NCBI GenBank assembly: GCA_013115145.1
Contig: JAAPAO010000581.1
Coordinates: 1-22,430 of the forward strand
Direction: 5' to 3'
DNA length: 22,430 nucleotides
Source: Perkinsus chesapeaki
Lineage: Eukaryota > Perkinsozoa > Perkinsida > Perkinsidae
A model generated the notes under the pieces. It searched no databases, was not told where the DNA came from, and was given only the letters and a program-made list of their open reading frames with translations. Shown one piece after another: positions 9,595-18,364 of the stretch. Within the stretch, counting starts at the first letter, position 1. Each line of letters opens with the position of its first letter. Both the position numbers and the translations under genes were made by a program.

Positions 9595-9656
9595 GAATTC
9601 CAGACTGGAATTCTGGAATTCACTGGAGTTTCCAGTGGAATCCACTGAGTGGATTC
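9595..9656. repeat. three consecutive small hairpins before a splice acceptor
   Basis: Three inverted repeats follow one another: 9595-9613 (arms 9, loop 1), 9621-9637 (arms 7, loop 3) and 9638-9656 (arms 8, loop 3). They share the words GGAATTC, CCAGTG and GGATTC. The cluster ends 20 bp before the AG at 9675-9676 that precedes the first recognised SANT-gene exon, so it would sit in the 3' part of that intron. Confidence 0.9.
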
Positions 9657-9676
9657 ACTATACTGTCGTTTCTCAG

Positions 9677-12349
9677 GTTCAACTTCGTCTGATTGTGGAC
9701 AACAACAGCAACAGCAGGGTAGCAAGAAGCGCGGGAGAGGTGGTGGTCGGAGCGACAAGACGACACAGAGGAATGCTAAAAGGAAGAAGCAACAGAATGA
9801 TGTTAAGAGCAGCAGTAGCTCGGATAATGGAGGTGTGTCCTATTACATTTCATTACTATTACGGCTATTATACCCGTGGCATGGCGTTACATGAAGAATC
9901 GAGATTTCCGATGATTATAGGGGAAGTTAATTCCTGAGTGAGAAGAATATTCCTAGAATATTGGCAAGGACGCTTAGCTCGCTTATGCATAGATAGAGTG
10001 CGAGTAGAGGAGGAACAACCACCGGACACGCTGGGATCGAAATTCGACCTTCTTCTGTGGTGTGGTGCTTCGAGATTCAGGAACGCATCTCATGGCAGAT
10101 GTTCTGTGGATACGAAGGAAATAGGTTTTAAATTATAGCAAACCATAAAGTTTTTTCATGAATACTCAAGTGCATTTCTAACTATCGTCATAAGCACTAT
10201 TTAAAATATGGCTTATTAGGCGAGAGTCCAAGTACAGACCCGGTTCCATCGACGTCTTTATCATCGACATCAGCTGATCGCAATGTCTTTGATGGCGCTG
10301 CTGCTATGGCTGAGGAGCGAACTAAGGTAAGCGTCGCGAATCCCGTCATGGGGCCCCCTTGCGAAATACTGGAAACCACAAGTTGCTGATCTGACATTAT
10401 CAAATAATTCCCGAAAGGTTTCGATCCACAACTTGCCTCGGAATCGAAGAGTGTTATACTTTTAACTAAGCACGTATTTGAAATAGTATGATATCATCTG
10501 TCATTCAATTAGCATGCGCCAACTACTAACAATTATACCAGTATGTAGTGCTTGCGCCGTCATCTCCTGAATCTCAAAGCCTCACGACCGCTGCAGCCGC
10601 CGTTACCACCACAGCGGTTAGCCAATCGTGGCGCAAGCAGCTTGAATGGCCCACAGAGCCTCCAGCTCGCAGTTGCTTGTCAGGAGCAGCCGTGGTATTC
10701 TCGAACATGGAAATGTCCTCGACAAGGGGACTCATGGACAAGTTGAAAAGCAAGTCGATTCCCTGCAGCATCTGCTCCACCGCAGATGGGGCGGTCGTAG
10801 TGTCCATTGGGGTTTCCATGTACTGAGCTACCTTCTCAAACATCTGCTCAAGTCCAGGACTTGTTGGAGCGGTCGTAGTGTCCATCGGGGTTCCCATGTA
10901 CTGAGCTACCTTCTGGAACTTCTGCTCAAGCCCAGGATTCGTTGGCGCCATGGTGAACGCAGCAGGACTTGTGGGAACCTGAGTGGTGGGGCTTTCCACC
11001 GTTTCCCATGCAACCCAGTCGAGGTTCACGTCTTCGAAGAGACCGCCCACCATACGTAGGATGATGGTGAGGATTATTAGAGACATTTAAACTGTGTGTT
11101 ATATAACTCTGAAGAGGTGAACTAGCAACCTGGTAACTACCTCGGCCTCATCTTACCCCAGTTGCGCGACGGTCGTAGATGGGCGAGCGAGATCTGCTGC
11201 GTGGCGAGCGATTTTCAAATTTGCGCAGCGCGCTTTCTGAGCGCACTCCATTGGAAAACCCAAATGTATAGGCGTATTTTCTTTATATTCTTTTCAAATA
11301 CCCTCCACAATAATATAAAAATATCTTCATATCTTCTTGCCTTATCGAGCCACAATATTCTTTCAATACGGCCAGTTTGGTGATCGCGAATTTTCATAGA
11401 GGCTTTACGACGGCTAGGATTTTGGGTAAACCCTACGCCCGAAATCAACGTGTTTTTGTCAGCGGCTCGACCGGTATTTCGGTTTAGTATGCAGCATGTA
11501 CTTCGGCTCTGATGGCAGCTCAGGATCGAAGAATCCCTTCAAAGATCTCTGTTATCGGTAAGCCCGTTGTGCTGTGTTATAGGTTCCAGATGCGGTGCTT
11601 TACTGCTCCGAACCAGGGATTAACGGAGGAACATGACATATTCCAAGAAGGAAGATATTTTCTTAAAGGAAATTTCTTTTAGTCGGGGAACACATTTTGT
11701 AGAAAGGTTTGTGTTATATCTCGCGTCACAAATTCATAATTCATGTGAAAATGCTTCGCTCAGCTCAGAATTTTTGTTAGGTACGTAGTTGACGATCCAG
11801 ATGAGCCGGAGACAGAGAACCCCCCGGGGAAGGAATTTGATAGGGCTTTACTAAATCTCTACAAGCAGAAGTCCAAGCTGTCATCTACGAGGGCCAGGGT
11901 GCCGAATAGGGATTATAATCGTTCCTTCTCTGCATTAGCGCTTCTGACATCTTCATGCCGGCAACCGGAGGTGGCAATGGACTTTTCATCGATCATAGGG
12001 TATCATTATCGATCAGGTGATTGATTGTTGGGGACCATACGAAATTGCAGTTTTCGAGACAGCGTTGGCCCGGTACGGCTTGAAGTGCTGGAGTGATGTG
12101 TCTCGCGAAATTAAGACCAAGTCTTCTACAGAGTGCGAAGTGAGCTCCTTTGCGAAGGACTAAGGAGGCTTCATTTGTTTCCAGGAATTTTACCATAGAG
12201 TTTACTCCCGAACAGAGCGTGGACGAATCTTTACTGGAGTTCTTCTGCAGTCGGAGCCCACTGGGCCGGCGACTCCTCCCAAGACCGAGCCGGAGTCTGT
12301 CACCACCACTCCAGCCAGTGGGGAATATAGCAGTCAGAAAAGCTCGTAG
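9677..12349 (+). CDS. SANT/Myb-like domain nuclear protein, six exons, 5' end not found
   Basis: Proposed exons are 9677-9832, 10220-10326, 11463-11557, 11781-11970, 12017-12139 and 12185-12349 (about 279 codons plus an unidentified first exon). Every junction agrees in phase. Exon 1 encodes a Gln run and a KKRGRGGG basic stretch typical of nuclear proteins; exon 2 is Ser/Thr/Pro-rich. The SANT domain spans exons five and six: CWGPYEIAVFETALARYG, then LKCWSDVSREIKTKS and TECEEFYHRVYSRTER, with the spaced Trp and aromatic residues of the fold. It most resembles SANT domains in chromatin corepressor-type proteins, which bind histone tails or deacetylases. The C-terminus is Pro/Thr/Ser-rich. The fourth and fifth introns are 46 and 45 nt. 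Linking exon 2 to exon 3 across 1.1 kb is the weakest step; they could belong to two genes. Confidence 0.6.
10574..11086 (-). CDS. small secreted Pro/Thr-rich repeat protein (hypothetical)
   Basis: This is a single 170-codon frame. The first 14 residues (MSLIILTIILRMVG) are hydrophobic and look like a signal peptide. Residues 47-72 and 73-98 form two 26-residue tandem repeats of the pattern APTxPGLEQxFxKVAQYM followed by xTPMDTTT. A degenerate third copy begins at 99. Spacers are Thr/Pro-rich and could be O-glycosylated. The tail (about 150-170) is less convincing, so the true end may differ. I recognise no family. It lies wholly inside the proposed 10327-11462 intron of the plus-strand SANT gene. 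A competing plus-strand frame (10548-10826) overlaps the distal half but shows no domain. Confidence 0.55.
   Translation of the reverse strand: MSLIILTIILRMVGGLFEDVNLDWVAWETVESPTTQVPTSPAAFTMAPTNPGLEQKFQKVAQYMGTPMDTTTAPTSPGLEQMFEKVAQYMETPMDTTTAPSAVEQMLQGIDLLFNLSMSPLVEDISMFENTTAAPDKQLRAGGSVGHSSCLRHDWLTAVVVTAAAAVVRL
10793..10948 (-). repeat. 78-bp tandem duplication, two copies
   Basis: Units 10793-10870 and 10871-10948 are very similar at the DNA level and encode the two 26-residue repeats of the secreted protein. Differences include changes at second codon positions (Lys/Met, Gln/Glu, Gly/Glu), so the copies are diverging in protein sequence. The length is a multiple of three and keeps the frame. 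Confidence 0.9.
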
Positions 12350-13044
12350 CATTTATATTTTCTGTAACATTATTGTCAACTACTGTGTGTTGAGCAGTTT
12401 TAGTGTGGAATAACTAGTCGTTGAGGGGACCTGTGAACGTGCACTGGTGAGGCAGATAGAGTGAAGCTCTCCCGGCCACATATAGGGTATACAACTATAC
12501 CGGCACATGGACACTTGCAGCTAGCGTGCTCAAGGATAGTATCAAATAAGGGGCCTACAGACAAGTTGTTGGCAATAACAATTTCGCAGCCTGACTACTG
12601 CACGGTGTTGTTACGAGCGCTCATCTTCGCTAGCTTGCTCTCCTTATTTAGACTGAAGTGACTCTAGATTAATGTCAATCACGACGAGTCAATCGGAAAG
12701 TAAATCATTGACCTTGATAGTTGACTCTGAGGGACGGCACGCCAGCTGCCCCATAGGGGACGCGGAGGTGACCAACGTCTTATATTTAATATTTCTGTCT
12801 TAAACGTTTCTGTCTTTCACACATGTCGTTGTTATACTGTTATATTATTATTGTTCTTATTAGAACAATAAGACCGACATATCCATCCAGTAGGTTAATA
12901 GTTTTACTACTTCGCACGGGAACTAAAACAGCTTTATAAGTGATACTGAGTCATTAACTGTTTATCATAGGATCTTGTCGATAGGACCTGTCTGTCGTAA
13001 GGTTAACGTTAGAAACACATGGTGATAAATCGAGGAGAACCATA
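12350..13044. other. intergenic region between SANT and PH genes
   Basis: I see no gene. It contains an AT-rich stretch (12770-12870) with a 10-4-10 hairpin at 12848-12871 (arms TTATTGTTCT and its complement), which could act in 3' end formation or simply be a palindrome. An AG at 13034-13035 lies ten bases upstream of the next start codon and could be its spliced-leader acceptor. Confidence 0.6.
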
Positions 13045-15991
13045 ATGGCAATCTCAGCATATGCTATGGATCGCGAAGGTGTGAATCGTTCCGCTGGACA
13101 CTTTAAGCCGATATCGGACGATAAACTCGCTCAGACACTGCATGAAAAGCTCAAAAACAGCAAGGACTTCGTGAACCAAAATGTCTGTCAGGGTTCCCTA
13201 CTTAACGCGATTACAAGAGCTATATTTGAGTATGTACCAGAGGGCTTGTTGGACGACATGGTGAGTTGCCTTGTCATACTCAACTACTCACAAAATAGGT
13301 TTTGCGGGCACCTGACGGGTCCAAAACGACTGCGGAGCTTTTGGGTTGTCAATGCGGAAAGCTTGCCAAACTGAAGTAAGCAGCGGGTTGGCAAACTATC
13401 AGACATTATTTCGGTCAGAAATTGTGTTGTTATCTTCGACGAAGATGAGTCCAGCAGGGAGGAGCTCAGAGGACATCCCCTCGGGGACTGGCGCGGGAAG
13501 TATCGGACTTATCTTAGGAAGTGGGCTGGGATCTACCGGCCTTCCTTTTTGATATCATTTTTCACGGAATGCGAGTTGTGCTCCTCAATGCTGCAGTGCC
13601 CATTGAAGTTACTTTTACCCCAAGCATAAAACAGTGCCTATTGAGGGCCTATTGAGTAACATAAAAAAACTCCTGCCTGCCGCTTGTAAAGATAGGTGCT
13701 CACTTACTCCAAAAACACCATTTGCGGCCAACTGTTGCTCCTCTTCCCTTTTGTTCCTCCTATAATCTCGCGGTATATTTCATTGTGATATCCTGACACG
13801 CTACTTACTTCGAGGCAAAACCTTCCAGCCAGAAGTTTAATATCGACACATGTCTCCTCTATTCTTCAGAGTAAACCGCTCCCCCAACATTGATGATGTG
13901 TCGAAGCCTTCCGGTTCACCTAGTAACGTTAACGACTTGGTGCTTCCTCCTGGCGTCATCAAATGTATGTGGTCTGGCATGCTGTTCTGTCGAAAGCGAT
14001 TCCAACGAAGTTGCTTTTGCCGGTAAAACCAACTATTACTAATACACCAATTGGCTTCGACGCCAGCAGAGTCTCATGAGGAGACCAACCGACTGCATTA
14101 TGAGTTCATCCGATATCTACTCCTTCTGTGCGACATCGTCAGCTTTTAATCAGTCTTGTCGTGCTCGCTGTAGCCCTCGATGAAGTTCGTATTGCCGGAT
14201 TGAGGCCAACAGTCTTCGCCTGGATACCACCCAGCGAAGCTTCTAGCGAGCTGGAACCCCTGGCCTGGACCAAGTGACAAGCCGAGCTTGGAATCCGGAG
14301 TTCATTAGTAGTCGCAGATACTGGCTCAGGAGGGGAGGCATTGTCGTTCATAAAGTTAGCCGTAAGAAGATTCCTGTTGTATCTCGCAGACTTCTGTCGT
14401 GCAACCAGACTTATACCGTCCTTTATCTAGAAAGTGAGAAAGGTGACAATCATTCCTGCTGGACTTGTTGGAGATGTACGTCTGTCAGTCATCCGAAGAA
14501 TTATTATCAGTGCTGTGCGAGCCATAAAACGTGGCAGAGCGTCTCAAGAATTCGACCGATCTGTACATAGTGCTCCAGACGACTGTAGCCTTGTCATTCA
14601 AACGTCAAGTACGCGTGGGCGCATATTTCGGAATTCTGTTGTATGAGTCGTCAGGTCGAACTTATAGTTTAATATTGGAGAGCCCACGGGATAGGGACAG
14701 AGTTGCAGCCGGTCTTTCTGAGCTGGTGAGCCTCCGGCATGCCGATCCGAGTCGTGACCGGTTTTAGGCCACCGTGAATTCCATGGATGCGTGACATTCC
14801 TTTCAAGCTTTTCACATTTTTTTTTGTGTTACGTTCGTTTCTGTTACTCGTTCATGTCTCATTATCAGTCTGAGTCTGTTTTTATGAGTGGCTCGGCCAA
14901 TTTTGTCACGCAAGTTCAACTGCCGGGCTCGGCACGTTCACTGCCCTTGGTTACCCAATGGCACATTGCTCGTGATGGCGACAATCATCGAGAATCAGAT
15001 GTTATCTATTTCGATTGTATTGTCGTTGATAAGCTGATGAGGCAAGCGTGGACAGGGAGCGTTTCGCAGCGGGACCTCTCGCAGAGTCTATCTTGGGGGA
15101 ACGGTAGGTTACTTTGAAATCTTCCGAGTGCGAATATCCATCTCGGCCATTCAGATTCCCTTCTGCGTTTGAAGGAGATTGTGACCTTCGGCGAAGGTAT
15201 AGAGCTTGCTCGCAGTGGTGAAGGTTTGCTGCTCTCTGTGACGTCGCAACTGCCAGTCGGAAAGCTGACTTTGCTCAAAGATGTAGAGCTCAAGCTTTCG
15301 AATGATATGGCAGTTCAAAAGCTTATAGAGTGTGCTTTATCGCAGTATCGTTCAACCGAGGCAAGTTTCGATTATATTGTAGTCTTTGCAACCATCGTTT
15401 TCAGAACGATGCAGGCAACACCAATGAAGCCCGGCCCACAGTGTCAGTCGTTCAGACTTCTGATGAGCGTGACGTTGACCGTTTCTGTTCCGAGGCTGAT
15501 AGAATGCTTACTCAATTACGCCAGAGAAATACCGACCTGCGTGAACAGTGTGTGACTTCTCTAGGTAGTTCCTCAAACCCCAATGCATCTCACCGGTTTA
15601 GTCTTCGAACGATGCTGTCGATGGCTCATCAACTTTGTGCCTAGCACGGGCTAGCGGGTTCTCTAGTCTGACAGGACGACAGTAAACTGAGGAGTGCCAG
15701 GGGCATCTGGGCTGGGAGTAACCTGATTTTTCGGCTCAAAAGTCATCGAATTCTGTGGCGGAGTATCCTAGCTTTCCAAGGTCACCACGAAACTGGCAGT
15801 TTAGATGTAACCTTGAAAAGTTAGTTAAAAACTGCTCTGATTGCTGAGCTTAGGGCGTTCTCGACTTCCACTCAGCTTTCGCTCTGTCAGGTCATGAAAT
15901 GTACGAGACTTTGCTAAAGGAGATTCCTCTACCTGAGGTTTCCGATGATGAAGTTCGAGCACAACTGTCCAACCTATCAAAAACATACTAG
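13045..15991 (+). CDS. PH-domain protein with C-terminal helical region, many exons
   Basis: Secure or good exons: 13045-13260, 13299-13375, 13870-13964, 14330-14442, 14474-14608, 14655-14725, 14869-15103, 15155-15360, 15405-15564 and 15891-15991. The region 13400-13560 (reading VVIFDEDESSREELRG) and 14067-14273 is also coding, but I could not fix its junctions. The centre is a PH domain: GGIVVHKVSRKKIPVVSRRL, YTVLYLESEK, then SAPDDCSLVIQTSSRTYSLI and RDRDRVAAGLSEL, ending in the usual amphipathic helix. The pattern is closest to PH domains of phospholipase C, which bind phosphoinositides, but no catalytic PLC sequence is seen. The C-terminal part (DVDRFCSEADRMLTQLRQ) is probably coiled coil. 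Most introns are 31-56 nt; one is GC-AG. The end at 15991 uses a donor at 15565. Without it the frame would stop at 15644. Confidence 0.6.
15361..15404 (+). other. 44-nt GC-AG intron
   Basis: The exon ends ...ACCGAG, followed by GCAAGT, the standard context for a GC donor, and the segment ends in a pyrimidine stretch and CAG. Removing it joins two frames in phase 0 and leads into a polar helix-forming reading (NDAGNTNEARPTVSVVQ). Reading through also stays open, to 15555, but gives a sequence with no coding character. Confidence 0.6.
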
Positions 15992-16775
15992 TTTCGAAGC
16001 ATGCCGTTCCTTAGTGTTCACATAGCACGGGTGGCGGGAGATGGGACTGAGATGGGATTTGATGCGCTATTTTTTACGACGAATTTGAACCCTCCAATGT
16101 GCTACGAGCTCAAGACGGTATGGCTTGCCCGCCGGGCAATGCCCGGCAAGCCTTGATGTCTGAGATGACTGCTAGCGAAAAACATAGCACGTTGAAGATT
16201 CGCGCACATTTTGTGTGCAGAACGTAGGTTGTAGACTGTGACTCACAATTTCCAATCCCGGCTAAGACACTCCTGAAAAACTCGATCTCGACAGTCAAAA
16301 GACCCAATGGCTAGCACCTGTGGTACCACAGAGCCATAATAAGCACCAAAACAATATCGAAGGAGTCCTGCTCTGATATTGTCCTGCTGCAGGACCGAGA
16401 AAAAAACTCCGCTGTGATGCACTGATTTACGACTAAATAATGCTAACGGAAGGATACGGCGTGAAAAGGAAGTTCCCGAGAGGAAATTCCTTAGGAACTG
16501 TTCCTTCAGCAAAGTGGAGTTCTCCGCGCCTACGCGTAAAGCCTCACCGAGCTGATACACTCTCTGATTTACGACTAAATAGTAAATAAGTGGACACTGC
16601 ATGTGAAATGCAGCATGTCTAATCCGTCCTAGATTTGATCTTTAAGTGGTTCAACCTCGAAACTTTCCCTTTTTCCTCGCACACAGCACTCTTGTTTCTT
16701 ATTCAAACGAGTGATCTTCCTGGAGATTTCGAGAGGAATTCCAAAGACGGCCGACCCTCGCCATATTGTCAACCT
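15992..16775. other. non-coding region with a stable hairpin and a direct repeat
   Basis: There is no gene I can support. A GC-rich hairpin at 16122-16152 has stem GGCTTG/CAAGCC, a CCCG bulge, then CCGGGCA-A-TGCCCGG. A direct repeat ending GATTTACGACTAAATA occurs at 16416-16439 and 16554-16581. A 119-codon minus frame (16243-16602) overlaps the repeats and shows no domain or bias. Confidence 0.5.
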
Positions 16776-16970
16776 CTACTGTGACGGAGCGAGACGAGGA
16801 TGAATCCTGTGATCAAACGGAGAAAGATCGGAAGCGCGTTCAACCGAAGACGCGGAAGGTTTAGCCTTAGACTTGGACTTAGATCTAGGTTCACCAATAC
16901 GAGATGACTCACTAGTGATTCTAGGTGATAGCTCAGACTCAAGATGATAATTTGACCTCGTCACAACCAT
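16776..16970 (-). CDS. short basic Ser/Lys-rich open frame, unknown
   Basis: The frame has 64 codons, beginning MVVTRSNYHLES and containing a SKSKSKAK stretch. It ends soon after with HPRLAPSQ. A start of the type MVxTRS and the Ser/Arg/Glu-rich composition recall the first residues of some retroelement gag proteins or of nuclear proteins, but no other domain follows. It could be the first exon of a gene read leftwards, a relic of a degraded element, or chance. Nothing upstream proves a promoter or LTR. Confidence 0.25.
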   Translation of the reverse strand: MVVTRSNYHLESELSPRITSESSRIGEPRSKSKSKAKPSASSVERASDLSPFDHRIHPRLAPSQ

Positions 16971-17642
16971 CCCAATACTATCTCAGCGCGACAATTATCA
17001 GATGAAGATTACACTTAATCAGAACCAACTGTTCCGAACTTACACAGTTCAGATCAATACGATTAGATTACAATTCAACCGAACCTGATCCGTACAACCC
17101 GTACGTTTCAGGTGATACAAACCGTTCCAGATATGCAGATCTAAAACTACTAGATCTTAGTGATCAGATTATTAGGCGAGCGAGATCGGAACTTACATTG
17201 TCCCTTTTCCGTGCTGTCATAAAGCTCACGTCACGTGACCCGTGAGTCACGTGTCATCAACCAGGGTACGTGAAATCCCATGGTCACTGGGGTTGGGAGG
17301 ACATTCTCAGCCGGGATCCTATGGCTTATGGCTGGAATGTAGACTCTGTCGATCAGGCAGACTTACGCAAAGTCTGCGAGAAGGACGGAGTCCCCCCCAG
17401 TAACAAGGAAAGGAAAGAAAAAAAATATACATAAATGTATGTGTATCCGACCTTTAAGAAGGCCGGCGGTCGGTTGGTTCGGTTCTATCATCCGTTGACC
17501 AACCGACACAGTACCGTGTGTTGTGCGCAATGGCACTAGCCGACCACAGCTTAGCTGTCGTCAGCCTGTCTCGAGTGACACAATCGCGCTGTCCCATATC
17601 TGGTGTGGTGACTGTCCCCTGCGTTCGCTGGACTTTCACATC

Positions 17643-17664
17643 AGATAACGACATGTCGTTATCT
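17643..17664. repeat. perfect 22-bp palindrome
   Basis: The sequence AGATAACGACA is followed immediately by its exact reverse complement with no spacer. It lies in the gene-poor region upstream of the aspartic protease. It could be a binding site for a dimeric protein or a cruciform-forming site. Confidence 0.97.
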
Positions 17665-17792
17665 TACACCTATATAGCATCGTCGGCGGGAAAGAGAAAT
17701 GAGCACGTAAGTTACGTGACGTAACGATAGTTTAACGCAAGTGTCTGAAGAAGAGTTTCTCACAAAATTTAGCAACCGCTGCACATCAACTC

Positions 17793-17827
17793 ACACATGC
17801 ATATGGTAGACTAACATATGCATGTGT
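17793..17827. repeat. 13-bp inverted repeat with 9-nt loop
   Basis: Arms ACACATGCATATG and its reverse complement flank the loop GTAGACTAA. The GTAGAC in the loop is itself matched by GTCTAC at 17825-17830, so a second fold is possible. It lies about 540 bp upstream of the aspartic protease start. Confidence 0.95.
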
Positions 17828-18364
17828 CTACTACCATTGCTAGTAGTAGACAGTTGTGTTGTCACAGTTATGTACGCGCGACTTGGTTTCTGCGTGTAAG
17901 AAGGTTATAACCTGAGGGGAGTAACCCGCCTGTGATATCTGCAAATTGCCTTGAGAGATATCGGACATCTATCTTTCCCTACGCTTAACCTGAGGTGCTC
18001 CAAAAATACATAGGGAGCACTCCTCCCTAAGGGAAGTAGTACAAGACTTGAACTACTAGAGTAATTGGTCACTGCCTAAGTAGAATGACTACGTGACATT
18101 CCCGGAAACCGAGGTCGTTCAAAATGTGTTACAAGTCTGCTTATCCGGCGGACCTCTCGAGACATTACAGTAATCACCCAGTCCCACAAATATGCGAGCG
18201 AATTTTCAACTGGATAATTTACACTGTAGGTTAGTGCTTAGGTTATTAAGTCCGTAGTAACGCGTGGCGCGTCACGCGCTCCGTGACACATTCCTGCATT
18301 CACTAACTGACTTTGGCTTACCTCGTTGACATTTGGTCATTTCCACGCCTGCCTCTACCAGGAG

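Larger units (their letters stand above)
16971..18361. other. gene-poor region rich in inverted repeats
   Basis: No supported gene. Inverted repeats include 17469-17478 with 17498-17507 (10-bp arms), a perfect 22-bp palindrome at 17643-17664, GTTACG/CGTAAC around a TGA at about 17712-17726, and 13-bp arms at 17793-17805 and 17815-17827 around a 9-nt loop. Two CACGTG cores lie near 17235 and 17250. A pyrimidine-rich acceptor ending at 18361 precedes the protease start and may mark a spliced-leader or 5'-intron acceptor. Confidence 0.6.

Noticed and set aside
10548-10826. 92-codon plus-strand frame, Ala/Thr/Ser-rich
   Set aside because: It could be an exon of the SANT gene after the AG at 10541, but it lacks a donor before its stop and overlaps the better minus-strand frame with a signal-like start and repeats.
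15565-15644. Alternative C-terminus of the PH gene ending at TAG 15642
   Set aside because: A donor at 15565 joins in phase to a more protein-like last exon (15891-15991), so the read-through end is less likely.
16243-16602. 119-codon minus-strand frame
   Set aside because: No domain, overlaps the direct repeat and starts in repeat-rich sequence; not supported as a gene, though not excluded.
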